From contig NZ_BNJJ01000032.1 in the NCBI RefSeq assembly GCF_016587435.1, positions 1-64,000 on the forward strand: a DNA stretch of 64,000 nt, read 5' to 3'. The notes beneath the pieces were generated by a model. It saw only the letters and a list, made by a program, of their open reading frames with translations, ran no database searches and was not told where the DNA came from. The position numbers and the translations under genes were made by a program. This document shows positions 56,333 to 64,000 of this stretch, piece after piece. This stretch comes from Dictyobacter formicarum (GTDB lineage: Bacteria; Chloroflexota; Ktedonobacteria; Ktedonobacterales; Ktedonobacteraceae). Position 1 is the first letter of the stretch. The number at the start of each line of letters is the position of its first letter.

Positions 56333-56457
56333 ATTCCACCATAACTCCGAAATGAAATGAGCACGCAGTACCCAGAAAGCCCTTGAAAACTCCGAAATAT
56401 TCCATACTAGCTCCGAAAAAAGTGAGCGATTCCAGTGTAAGTTCGAAAATAGTAGGT
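56333..56457 (+). repeat. Left cluster of ATTCCA-N3-TAASTCCGAAA units
   Basis: Four units of about 29-30 bp: ATTCCACCATAACTCCGAAA (56333), a partial at about 56384, ATTCCATACTAGCTCCGAAA (56399) and ATTCCAGTGTAAGTTCGAAA (56429). A matching cluster lies inverted at 57638-57697. Arrays of short repeats at both ends, facing each other, are typical of IS21-like element ends. Confidence 0.7.
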
Positions 56458-56771
56458 GCTCGTTTAATGCGCTCATACTGCTGTTTCTGGATTATCCAGA
56501 TTATACTATTTTGCTTGACGTGAGCAAAGATGGACATGTTTTTGAAAGGATAACCGAAATAGTCAGCACAGGTAGGCATTTCATCTTTGAGGTGATATAC
56601 TACGCGTGCGGGTTTTGATCAGTAGCGACGTTTATCATGGAGAAAGAGGCAGCCTGACGGATCGCAACATTGGTAGAGCTGCATTTTCTTATGCTTATAC
56701 TGTAAAGACTTCGCCATTTTGCAGATAACAGATGCGAAAGCTCTGAATTTTGAGTAGTCAGGTTCTTATCA

Positions 56772-57473
56772 ATGATGAGGGTATTGCCGGAAGTAACCGT
56801 TTATACTGGGCCTATGGGTGCTGGTAAAACGACGCGACTCTATGGCAAGATGGGCGAACTTACTCACCTCGGTATTCCTTATGAGGCATATAGGCCGGGA
56901 GTAGATGTTCGAGACGTGATTATAGCTCCTCGTGGCTATGTCGTGAGTGCCAACGCGGCTCTCACTCCAAATTGTACAACGGTCGAATCGCTTGGTGATA
57001 TTCCGGTTGAGGCGCTTGTGCTGCGCGGCATCAAGACTCTTTTTCTGGAAGAGTGGTTCATGTTTGGCTTTGATCATCAGCGGCGGCCCATATCAGGTCT
57101 CTATCGTGAAATCATGGGATGGTGGGCTTTGGCTGGTATTGAGCGAGTGTATGCGGCAGGACTTGATCAAGGAGCAAGCGGCAATCAATTTGGCCTGCTG
57201 GTAGATGCCCGTAGATATGGCGCAAAAGTGGTCGTTTGTACGGCCAAGTGTGCATATCCAGTGAATGGTGAACGCGATCCAAAATGCGGACGTGTCGCCC
57301 GCAATAGTCAAATCTATGATGTCCGTGACAACAGAGCATTTGACATGGAGACCTTACCTGATCTTCTGCCCGAAGGGTTGCGTCCGCATGATCGATATCG
57401 TGCTGTGTGTACGGAGCATCTGCTGTTGCCCGCAGAACAGACAAAGCCATTTGACCCCATACAGACCTGGTAG
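56772..57473 (+). CDS. Thymidine kinase-like protein
   Basis: The Walker A GPMGAGKTT, LFLEEWFMF (catalytic Glu in place of the usual DEAQFF), VYAAGLDQGASGNQFG (lasso-like G-L-D) and CTAKCAYP with a later GRVAR segment (zinc region, second pair incomplete) indicate a type II thymidine kinase, which makes dTMP from thymidine. It is diverged: only one clear CxxC-type pair is seen. No strong ribosome site precedes the ATG at 56772 (56775 also possible). The gene sits between inverted clusters of IS-end-like repeats, so it may have arrived as cargo. Confidence 0.72.
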   Translation: MMRVLPEVTVYTGPMGAGKTTRLYGKMGELTHLGIPYEAYRPGVDVRDVIIAPRGYVVSANAALTPNCTTVESLGDIPVEALVLRGIKTLFLEEWFMFGFDHQRRPISGLYREIMGWWALAGIERVYAAGLDQGASGNQFGLLVDARRYGAKVVVCTAKCAYPVNGERDPKCGRVARNSQIYDVRDNRAFDMETLPDLLPEGLRPHDRYRAVCTEHLLLPAEQTKPFDPIQTW

Positions 57474-57534
57474 ACGACATGGAGGAGGTTCATATCCCCT
57501 GCATGTTCAACTTACGTTAAGAATTTTCTACAGT

Positions 57535-57606
57535 TGGCCTATCAGTGTGATCTTAACGATTATATGGTACGTCGTCCTTTTTCGTTAAAATCACACTGAT
57601 AGGCCA
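57535..57606. terminator. 25-bp hairpin after the thymidine kinase-like gene
   Basis: TGGCCTATCAGTGTGAT at 57535 pairs with ATCACACTGATAGGCCA ending at 57606; the stem extends by TTAACGA/TCGTTAA past one C-A mismatch. The loop is about 22 bases. No strong T-run follows, so it may be a repeat rather than a terminator. Confidence 0.55.
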
Positions 57607-57637
57607 GTTATGACGGAAAGCATACATTAATCCTCAC

Positions 57638-57697
57638 CCTGACTTTTTTCGGACTTACAATGGAATCCTGTTTCATTTCGGAGTTATGGTAGAATTC
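57638..57697 (-). repeat. Right cluster of ATTCCA-N3-TAASTCCGAAA units
   Basis: On the reverse strand two units read ATTCTACCATAACTCCGAAA (57696) and ATTCCATTGTAAGTCCGAAA (57666), 30 bp apart. They face the left cluster at 56333-56457 in inverted orientation, bounding about 1.37 kb. Confidence 0.7.
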
Positions 57698-57824
57698 TCA
57701 CATAGATAACAGGTACAAGCGAAAAGCAATAGTGTAAGATAAAACTCTATCTTCTATTTACGTTGGCACCATCGCTGTCGCATTTGATAAAACATAGCGG
57801 TTAGTTGTGAGGGATATGGCGGTT

Positions 57825-58627
57825 AACTATGGCGATACCAGATCCTTGACCCGATTGGGCGTGGTGGCATGGCAACAATTTATCGCGGACGCGATCTCCT
57901 CATGGATCGTGTTGTCACCATGAAAGTACTACGGAAAGTCTACACGACAGACCCCCTCATTGTGGCCTATTTCTAGCGAGAAGCAAAGATCGCCTTGTCG
58001 TTGCGGCATTCAAATATTGTGCAGATCTTCGACTATGTCCAGAGAGAGCGGTTATTTCCTGGTCATGGGACTGATCGATGGGACAAACCTGCGTCACTAC
58101 CTGCGCGCCCGACGTGTGCTCGCCGTGGATCGGGTGGTCGTTATCGCCCATGATGTCGCACTTGGTCTGGGCGCGGCCCACCGGCACAATATCGTGCATC
58201 GAGGGGTCAAATCACAAGATATCATGCTCGGTCGTGATGGCAGTATTAAGGTCGTCGATTTTAGTCTGGCCAGTGATCTATCTCGAGATAGACGTGCAGA
58301 GGATATGACTCCTACCGACATGGCTCTGAGTATGTATATGTACAGTGCACCCGGGATGAAATCGTCAGTCCAGCAGCCGATGTGTATGGGCTGGGTGTCG
58401 TAATGTATGAGATGCTGACCGGCCGTGCCCTGTTCAATGGGGATACACTAGCAGAGGTCACGAAACAGCATATGCAAGATGCGCCTCCTCCCAGCCAGTT
58501 CAATCCGAATATTCCTCGCGATCTAGAGAATATCATTCTGCGTTGCCTGGAAAAGGAGCCAAAGAGGCGCTACCACGATGGGAACGCCCTGGCTCATGCT
58601 CTTGAGAAATTCAATAATACTATATAA
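57825..58627 (+). pseudogene. Serine/threonine kinase pseudogene
   Basis: The frame begins RYQILDPIGRGGMATIYRGR, has a TAG at 57974 (VAYF-stop-REAKIAL), shifts frame near 58035 and again near 58357. Later parts read GYFLVMGLIDGTNLRHYLRA and ADVYGLGVVMYEMLTGRALF, then PRDLENIILRCLEKEPKRRY. The catalytic loop is HRGVKSQDIM (Asp lost) and DFG is DFS. It is dead as a kinase. Confidence 0.85.
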
Positions 58628-59010
58628 AATTAAGAGGTTAGTAACTGTGGAGAGCCAGTTTCTTGCAGGATACGTGGGTTCTCATCAATAATGAGGCAAT
58701 ACTAGAAGGAACGTATCACACAGGGATTCAGGTTCAACCAAAACAATGAGATCGTTGAACAACCTTTGATTGGAATCTTTCCCGATGCCTGGCACATGAT
58801 TACGAGAACGTACCTACCCGGGTACGTCTCTGATCCAGATTTCACTCTCTTGACTTATGCTTGTTGGGTTTGCTCCTCACTTTTCCTAAGATTTCGTTCT
58901 CAGACACACACTGTACATACGAACCAGACCTATATCTATCCACTGCAGAGTTTACCGGCTTTTCAGAGTCGACAAAGAATAAGACAGAAATTATTTGAGG
59001 AGCGCACCCA
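58628..59010. other. Intergenic, no gene seen
   Basis: No repeat or convincing coding frame is found in this 383-base stretch. CAATAATGAGGCAATACTAG (58689) weakly resembles sequence before the thymidine kinase-like gene (CAATGATGAGG). Confidence 0.35.
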
Positions 59011-60030
59011 ATGTCGTTACTTCATTTAGACTATATTCCTTGCGATCTGACACGCTACAGTCAATACATTCTTCCAGCCTGGCGCGATGCCCGGAGCGGG
59101 ATTTTGCAGCCGCTACGCGAGATTATGGCTTCGGCCAACCATTTCTCTATCTGGTTCGTGTTTAATATCCCTAATCCGCTACCCGATATGTTCTTTGCTG
59201 GGCCACGATGCGCTTTTGGCTACGATCTTTTTCGGCAGGATCGGAGTGTCTGGCCCCAAATTTTAGGCCATCGTGATCTGCAATCCCCTTTGCGCGATAC
59301 GCTCATTCAGGATGCAGAGGAGAGGAGTGAATTAGATATCTGGGAGCTCTTCTCACGCCATCTCCCTGCATTTCTTGAGAGTAATGAACAAGCCAGGTCA
59401 CAAGAGTTTCTTTTGCAATGCCTCTTCTATACGTTTTGTTGTCAGCTTCCCGAGGAAACTATGCTCGATAGCCGTGAATTGATAGAGGAAGGCGTCCATC
59501 TGTGGGAAGAATATATGGCCAGGAATTCACAGGTAAAAGAGCTCTGGGATACATTCAATCAACCAGCTCCGCAACCACTGGCCGATCAGCTACTCGCACC
59601 TCGAACGTATCAGGACTATCTCACCACAGCATTACATGCCGAGGCTTTTCCACGCACCATTCTTCATAATTCCGACGTCCTCGGTTTCATTGATCATGAG
59701 GAAACCGTTCACCTGATCACCAATCTGCCCACCAGGGAACGCCCCGACCTGGAAGGCATTGTATCTGGATGTGTGCGTGACCGAGACAATAAGAAATGGC
59801 CCCTGCCACCGGATTTAGAACAGCTGTATCAAAAACGGACTTATGGTGAATTGCAGAGGCTGGACATATATCGCGCCATGTGCGCCTACTGGAATGAACA
59901 TGCTCACGAGGAGTTTCAAAGCAATGTCGATACCTACTACGAGTGGCTACACCGTATGGAAGCAAAGATGTTGGCCCGCTTTCAATACGCAGCAGACCGT
60001 GGCTGGAGCATGATCGAGATTCGCCTCTAA
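59011..60030 (+). CDS. Hypothetical protein, 339 residues
   Basis: I do not recognise this protein. It is soluble and helical, rich in aromatic residues, and starts SLLHLDYIPCDLTRYSQYIL; later parts are RTYQDYLTTALHAEAFPRTI and GWSMIEIRL at the end. GAGGAG precedes the ATG by 10 bases and a clear terminator follows, so it looks like a complete, expressed single gene. Confidence 0.6.
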   Translation: MSLLHLDYIPCDLTRYSQYILPAWRDARSGILQPLREIMASANHFSIWFVFNIPNPLPDMFFAGPRCAFGYDLFRQDRSVWPQILGHRDLQSPLRDTLIQDAEERSELDIWELFSRHLPAFLESNEQARSQEFLLQCLFYTFCCQLPEETMLDSRELIEEGVHLWEEYMARNSQVKELWDTFNQPAPQPLADQLLAPRTYQDYLTTALHAEAFPRTILHNSDVLGFIDHEETVHLITNLPTRERPDLEGIVSGCVRDRDNKKWPLPPDLEQLYQKRTYGELQRLDIYRAMCAYWNEHAHEEFQSNVDTYYEWLHRMEAKMLARFQYAADRGWSMIEIRL

Positions 60031-60049
60031 GTTCATCTCCCCTATGCTA

Positions 60050-60105
60050 GCGACTGCTTGCGGTGTCGACTATATGCCGGCGCCGCAAGCAGTCGCGAGT
60101 TTTTT
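60050..60105 (+). terminator. Intrinsic terminator
   Basis: GCGACTGCTTGCGG (60050-60063) pairs perfectly with CCGCAAGCAGTCGC (60083-60096), followed by TTTTTT (60100-60105). It lies 20 bases after the stop of the 339-residue protein. Confidence 0.9.
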
Positions 60106-60123
60106 GTTGTCCCAGTCATTCAA

Positions 60124-60710
60124 TCACTGTAAGCCAGCGTCGTGGAGAGCCTTTTCGAGGAGATCCTTGATGCCCAGTGAGTCAGCCCAATGAGTAAGAT
60201 AAGGAAGATCCAGATAAGTTCCTTGCTGCTTCAACATACCTAAAATGTCGTTCCATTGCCGCGAAGATGAGCGGCCACCCATTTGAAACCATTCGAGCTT
60301 GGTAAGTACAGCATCTTCGGCAGTTGCAATTCTGAGAGCACGTGTACCTGATTCTAAAATCTGCGTTTGGGCACGTCGCTCTTCTTCCCTTGTAAACGGA
60401 CGTCTCTTCAATGGCATGAGATCTATTTTCATCATTGTATTGAGAAAAATCACATTATAAGGCAAACCGCGCCTTACCGCATCTTTGAGTCCTTGCTCAT
60501 CCACATAATAATCATTTTGCAGCATATTGACGAGAAGGCGAACGTGATGCATTTGAACATCTGCAATAACATCGATATCCTGGGTTCGCCTGGCAATACC
60601 ATGAAATGAGCTTGATACTGAACCGCCAATGTAGTACACAATATACCAAGTTGCTCAAAAGCGTTCACCAGCGGGTTAAGAGCCTCGATAATCTCATGAT
60701 ATATTGACAT
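60124..60710 (-). pseudogene. Nucleotidyltransferase-fold protein (frameshifted near N-terminus)
   Basis: The main part has GGSVSSSFHGIARRTQDIDV with the G-S...D-x-D motif and a third acidic residue in MKIDLM, the active site of the nucleotidyltransferase superfamily, and ends RQWNDILGMLKQQGTYLDLP. The N-terminus SIYHEIIEALNPLVNAFEQL is in another frame; removing TG near 60640 joins it to YYIGGSV. ATG at 60710 has AGGA upstream. It is a paralogue of the next gene. Confidence 0.72.
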
Positions 60711-60820
60711 GAAATATCCTCTATTTTTGTCTCTGGGTAGCTCAATTGCAAACAAAAAAAGAACGATGCCACGTTAGCAAATGCTCGTTCTTCTCCGTCA
60801 ATACAGATTTTACGTAATCT

Positions 60821-61696
60821 TTAGCCTTTTCTCAATCCAGCGTCTATAAGTACTAAATCCCAGATATGTTCCAGAGACAGGTGTTTGACTTCCTGTTCAA
60901 GTAGTGACAAATCGAGCGCTGGACCCTGGACCTTGAGCATGCCCAGGATATCGTTCCATTGCATATCATCGGTCATACCGTCTTGACGAGAGAGCTCGTT
61001 TAGATGATAGCGATAGAGCTTAAAGAGGATCATCTCATAGACTGAAGCAACGGGCACTTCTTGATGATTCTCATCAAGCTCCATCGTGCACAGCTCGTTA
61101 TCCCGAGAGAGGAAGGACATTTCATGCTTCCCTATGATAAGATCAACTTTCATCGCTGTATCCATATGGAGCAAAGCAATGGCAGTGTGCTGAAGTAATG
61201 CTTGATGCACCGCTTGTTCTTCGAAGGCAAAATGGGGCTTGAGGGAGGCGATAGAGGCTTCGAATGAGGCTGTTTTTTGTGGGAGAAGGTCAACGACAAG
61301 ATCAATGTCCTGAGCAAGTTGCTGCATGCCATACAATGAGCTGGCAACAGAGCCGCCAAGATACCAGGAAATATTCAATTCGCGCAGCTTTTGTATGATT
61401 TCATCCACCACAACGAGAAGGTGAACTGGCTGGAGATGCCAATCTCGATAGTTGACCAGCGTTGCTTGAAACCGTTCAGCCAATCGGGGTCCATAGGACA
61501 TGGCGACGAAATGCGTGGCCACATCTCCTTCGTTGGCCTCGGAATGGCTTTCTCGCCAGGCGTACATATTGGCAAGAAACGTACTCCGGGTCATCGACTG
61601 GACAAGTTGAAAACGCTTGCTGACAGAAGCGCGGCGTATGATTTCAACGAGCACGCGTTCAGCTTCAATGCTTGTATCTGGAGATTGTGTCTTCAT
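60821..61696 (-). CDS. Nucleotidyltransferase-fold protein with N-terminal extension
   Basis: The 291-residue protein has LNISWYLGGSVASSLYGMQQ, LAQDIDLVVDL and TAMKVDLIIG, giving G-S, D-x-D and a third Asp, all needed for nucleotidyl transfer. The first 90 residues (RVLVEIIRRASVSKRFQLVQ, then HFVAMSYGPRLAERFQ) are an extra helical domain. It is a tandem paralogue of the 60124 gene (shared MQWNDILGMLKVQG). Relatives include antitoxin-like and tRNA-modifying toxins; substrate not known. Confidence 0.82.
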   Translation of the reverse strand: MKTQSPDTSIEAERVLVEIIRRASVSKRFQLVQSMTRSTFLANMYAWRESHSEANEGDVATHFVAMSYGPRLAERFQATLVNYRDWHLQPVHLLVVVDEIIQKLRELNISWYLGGSVASSLYGMQQLAQDIDLVVDLLPQKTASFEASIASLKPHFAFEEQAVHQALLQHTAIALLHMDTAMKVDLIIGKHEMSFLSRDNELCTMELDENHQEVPVASVYEMILFKLYRYHLNELSRQDGMTDDMQWNDILGMLKVQGPALDLSLLEQEVKHLSLEHIWDLVLIDAGLRKG

Positions 61697-62038
61697 AACG
61701 GCCAGTACCCATGGGATATTTTCACGTATATTCCTTACAACAAAACAATGCCGGTCACCATATTTCGTATAAAATCATCTTACCGACTGCATAAAACAGG
61801 TCAAGGAACGCATCGTTCACATACATGACACAACCTATGAATATCTCTTCCCAACTCAAAGATGCTGGATAGTAACCATTGCTGAATCACAACAGTTGTG
61901 TTGAATAACCTCAATGTGCATTTTGAAAGGGAAACATGCAAAGTCATGGCCTAACATTAAGACACCTAAAAGTCAATGAGCTAGCTAGCCAATGGATCAC
62001 AACTACTACATAGATATCTCTAAAGGAATTTTAACATC

Positions 62039-62087
62039 CGGCGCGGGAAGTCCCGTCTCCATTCATGGGACGGGACTTCCCGCGCCG
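62039..62087. repeat. Perfect 19-bp hairpin
   Basis: CGGCGCGGGAAGTCCCGTC (62039-62057) pairs exactly with 62069-62087 around an 11-base loop, followed by the T-rich TTCCTTTTGCTTT on the + strand. It lies in the gene-free stretch 61697-62292, which holds nothing else I can support. Confidence 0.75.
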
Positions 62088-62292
62088 TTCCTTTTGCTTT
62101 GACGACTCATCCTATTCGTCGAATATCTTTGAGTTGTGCCATTCCGAAGTTTTTTAGGTCAGCATCCTGAACCCAGAAGATCCGGCGCGTTCATCTTTCT
62201 CTTCTTAATCGTTTGTTACATGTGTAGAAAAGATCGCCTCAAGGCAGAGGCTCTCTTGCTCAGCTCATGATAGTATGGCTCTCGAACTTTCT

Positions 62293-62934
62293 TCACCGTA
62301 TCTCAACCTGCCTCCTTTCTGGGGCTCTTAGATGGTCAGGACGTGGCACAACAACAACATAGGTGCCGGCGATCCAATCGTAGAGCGTTTGGCGCTTTTT
62401 TCCCACAAGCATGCTTATGAGGTAGGCACCCACCAATACCCAGACGAGCACTAGCCCAGTGGTGACAATGGGAGAAGGGGTAGTAGGAGTAGTAGGCCAA
62501 CCTGGAATACGCCAGAGACAGGCATGCGTCAATTCCCAGGGGACCAGTTTGAGCAACGAGCGTGCAAGCGAGCGAGGTAAGCTCAACCGGATACCAGAGG
62601 CATCGGTAACGCGCAATCCCATCTTGCGTTTCCCCCAGGTTGCCTGCCAGGAAGAATGTTCGGATAACGCAAAATAGAGAAGGACAGGTAACACCAACAG
62701 GAGAAACGCACTGACCTCGCTCACATTTGGGTCAGCGAACATGATCTGAAATATGGTCTTAAAAGGTCCTGACCTCAGCCCAAGGCCTATAATAACCAGA
62801 AGAATGAGATAGGCCGAAATAATGAGATAATCAAGCAAAAACGCACTACAGCGCCGCCACATACTTGCAAACATCATGGAGAGAGTCTCCTGTTTTTTCG
62901 CTTCAATCTTAGCAGTATCTTTACTTACAGGCAT
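62293..62934 (-). CDS. RDD family membrane protein
   Basis: The 213-residue protein has the RDD pattern: MWRRCSAFLLDYLIISAYLI (R and D in helix 1), several hydrophobic helices, TWGKRKMGLRVTDASG and a final helix followed by KKRQTLYDWIAGTYVVVVPR. The family has been linked to transport or membrane remodelling without clear function. The ATG at 62934 follows GAGGAAAG. Confidence 0.88.
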   Translation of the reverse strand: MPVSKDTAKIEAKKQETLSMMFASMWRRCSAFLLDYLIISAYLILLVIIGLGLRSGPFKTIFQIMFADPNVSEVSAFLLLVLPVLLYFALSEHSSWQATWGKRKMGLRVTDASGIRLSLPRSLARSLLKLVPWELTHACLWRIPGWPTTPTTPSPIVTTGLVLVWVLVGAYLISMLVGKKRQTLYDWIAGTYVVVVPRPDHLRAPERRQVEIR

Positions 62935-63484
62935 GTTGCCAACTTTCCTCTGGGTCTACTCATCTACGAGCGATGGTATAGTGTACCACATGCATTGGCC
63001 TCAAGATGCCTGTTGCTGGCTTCCTCATAACAAATACCTTCCCAGTGTAGGAACACAATTGCAAAGGAGATTGACCAGATCACGCTACGCCTATACTCCC
63101 CCTGCGTCGTAGCAAGAAAGCGTGAGCTTGAAGAATCATTCTCATAAGACGAGACAGGCAAAGGTGGCGATAGATACGCTTGCTGCCACGCTTTCATCCC
63201 TGTTAGGAACTCGCTATTCTTTGCGTACCAAGCATGTTCACCCTTCTCTTTCTGTCATCTTGCTGATGGCTCGCTTTTCAGTGGGCTCTGCCTCACGCAA
63301 AAAAACTTGCCACACCCCCGTGGCCACCAAGCTATCACGATTGCTGGGCATCACTATTCACAAGCAGCAAGTCCGCCCGCACAAAACGCTCATGGTCACG
63401 GTTATATGCGGAACCATTGGCAGAGGGACCATGCTACAGCATGAATAATGATAAAAAGGTGTTATTCCATAGATTGATATATTC
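62935..63484. other. Intergenic; one possible small ORF
   Basis: The stretch 63122-63448 is open on the + strand (basic, low-hydrophobic protein of 108 residues) but lacks a ribosome site and any family mark; it may be a transposase remnant. I do not support a gene here. Confidence 0.3.
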
Positions 63485-63502
63485 ATATAACATGTGTTAT
63501 AT
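63485..63502. promoter_or_regulatory. Palindrome upstream of the RmuC-like gene
   Basis: ATATAACA-TG-TGTTATAT is an 18-bp palindrome in an AT-rich promoter region 67 bases before the ATG at 63570. It could be an operator; the regulator is unknown. Confidence 0.4.
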
Positions 63503-63569
63503 TAGATTATCTAAGGGCATTTCTTGTACAAGAACTAGTAGAGTGGAATATGAGACATGGAGGAATGGA

Positions 63570-64000
63570 ATGCCAACCTTGATACTGACCCCTAACATTC
63601 TTGCACTTGGCCAGGCGGGAGCCTTACTCCTTTTCATCATCATCAGTTTTATCATCTGCCTCGTCTTTTTGAATCGGCTCAAGCGCCTTCAATTGACCCT
63701 ACTGCAACTCGATGCTTCCGCCACCAGAAATCAAGATCGTGATGATCAACGCTATACGGCGACGCAGGAACAGATCCGCCAGTTACAACTTGCTCAAAGC
63801 TCAACCCAGACGACTGTGAACGATACCCGACAAGAAACGCAGCACTTGATACGTGATCTGACAAGTTTGCAGCACGATGCCCAACATCTCATGCGAGAAC
63901 TGAAAACGCAGCAGCAGAGCACTCAAACATTTATGGATGAATGGAAAAAAGAGACGACGCATCTCAGCCGTGCACTACGCACCACCCATCAGCAAGGCCT
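63570..64000 (+). CDS. RmuC-like membrane-anchored coiled-coil protein (partial)
   Basis: The first part has one membrane helix (GALLLFIIISFIICLVFLN, about residues 17-35), followed by a long coiled coil (QEQIRQLQLAQSSTQTTVND, RQETQHLIRDLTSLQHDAQH). This matches the N-terminal half of RmuC, a DNA recombination-limiting protein with a downstream nuclease-like domain, but that domain lies outside the window. ATG at 63570 follows GGAGG by 6 bases. Confidence 0.6.
   Translation, partial: MPTLILTPNILALGQAGALLLFIIISFIICLVFLNRLKRLQLTLLQLDASATRNQDRDDQRYTATQEQIRQLQLAQSSTQTTVNDTRQETQHLIRDLTSLQHDAQHLMRELKTQQQSTQTFMDEWKKETTHLSRALRTTHQQG

Noticed and set aside
63122..63448. Open frame of 108 codons before the RmuC-like gene
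   Set aside because: No ribosome site, no recognisable family and an unusual basic composition; could be a transposase fragment but this is not shown.

Overview
The window looks like a chromosomal segment of a Ktedonobacteria-type member of the Chloroflexota. This is inferred from moderate GC, Ser/Thr kinases of eukaryotic type fused to propellers, many WD40, HEAT and pentapeptide proteins, hybrid two-component proteins and abundant small intergenic palindromes. No 16S rRNA is present, so the placement is by protein style only.

Layout. 1-8.5 kb: a partial DtxR-type metalloregulator, a sugar porter, a kinase-PQQ propeller protein with an A8 frameshift, an endonuclease III-like protein, xylulokinase, and a crcB pair behind a textbook fluoride riboswitch plus terminator. 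8.8-11 kb: a sigma-like regulator, Hsp20 and a hydrophilic stress-type protein, with a cluster of perfect hairpins. 11.2-18.7 kb: a tight five-gene operon (SWIM zinc finger, DUF5691-like, MoxR AAA+, DUF5682-like, VWA) resembling the poorly understood YehL/YehM/YehP/YehQ set. 19-21 kb: an ABC-F protein of antibiotic-resistance type with a long leader carrying a strong promoter, a mini-ORF and a hairpin over the Shine-Dalgarno sequence. 21.3-24.6 kb: a three-gene PAS / histidine kinase / receiver-kinase operon.

25-36 kb: tRNA-Leu(CAA) and a 10.4 kb accessory segment bracketed by two diverged copies (about 235 bp) of the tRNA 3' flank and its hairpin terminator. It holds a 1609-aa caspase-NTPase-TPR protein with 18 repeats, GNAT, a RibD-C/DHFR-like reductase, a SWIM-protein C-terminal homologue, a DUF6429-like protein, a deoxyribosyltransferase-like protein and several gene remnants.

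36-64 kb: accessory genes, many decayed: dinD remnant, WD40, an NmrA-like reductase with an HxlR regulator, HEAT, Kelch, Fic with a double inverted operator, kinase remnants, a pentapeptide-TIR fusion, a second pentapeptide protein, DUF4291, a GNAT-bearing element inserted in an AlbA_2/Schlafen-type gene, a thymidine kinase-like gene between inverted repeat clusters, two paralogous nucleotidyltransferases, an RDD protein and the start of an RmuC-like protein.

Three of the broken genes have their frameshift in an A or T homopolymer, so sequencing error must be excluded before they are called pseudogenes. The strongest candidates for new biology are the caspase-NTPase-TPR island, the SWIM-MoxR-VWA operon, the ABC-F leader, the shared TTGCA-N3-TGCAA operator, and the 969-bp element whose precise removal restores an open reading frame.
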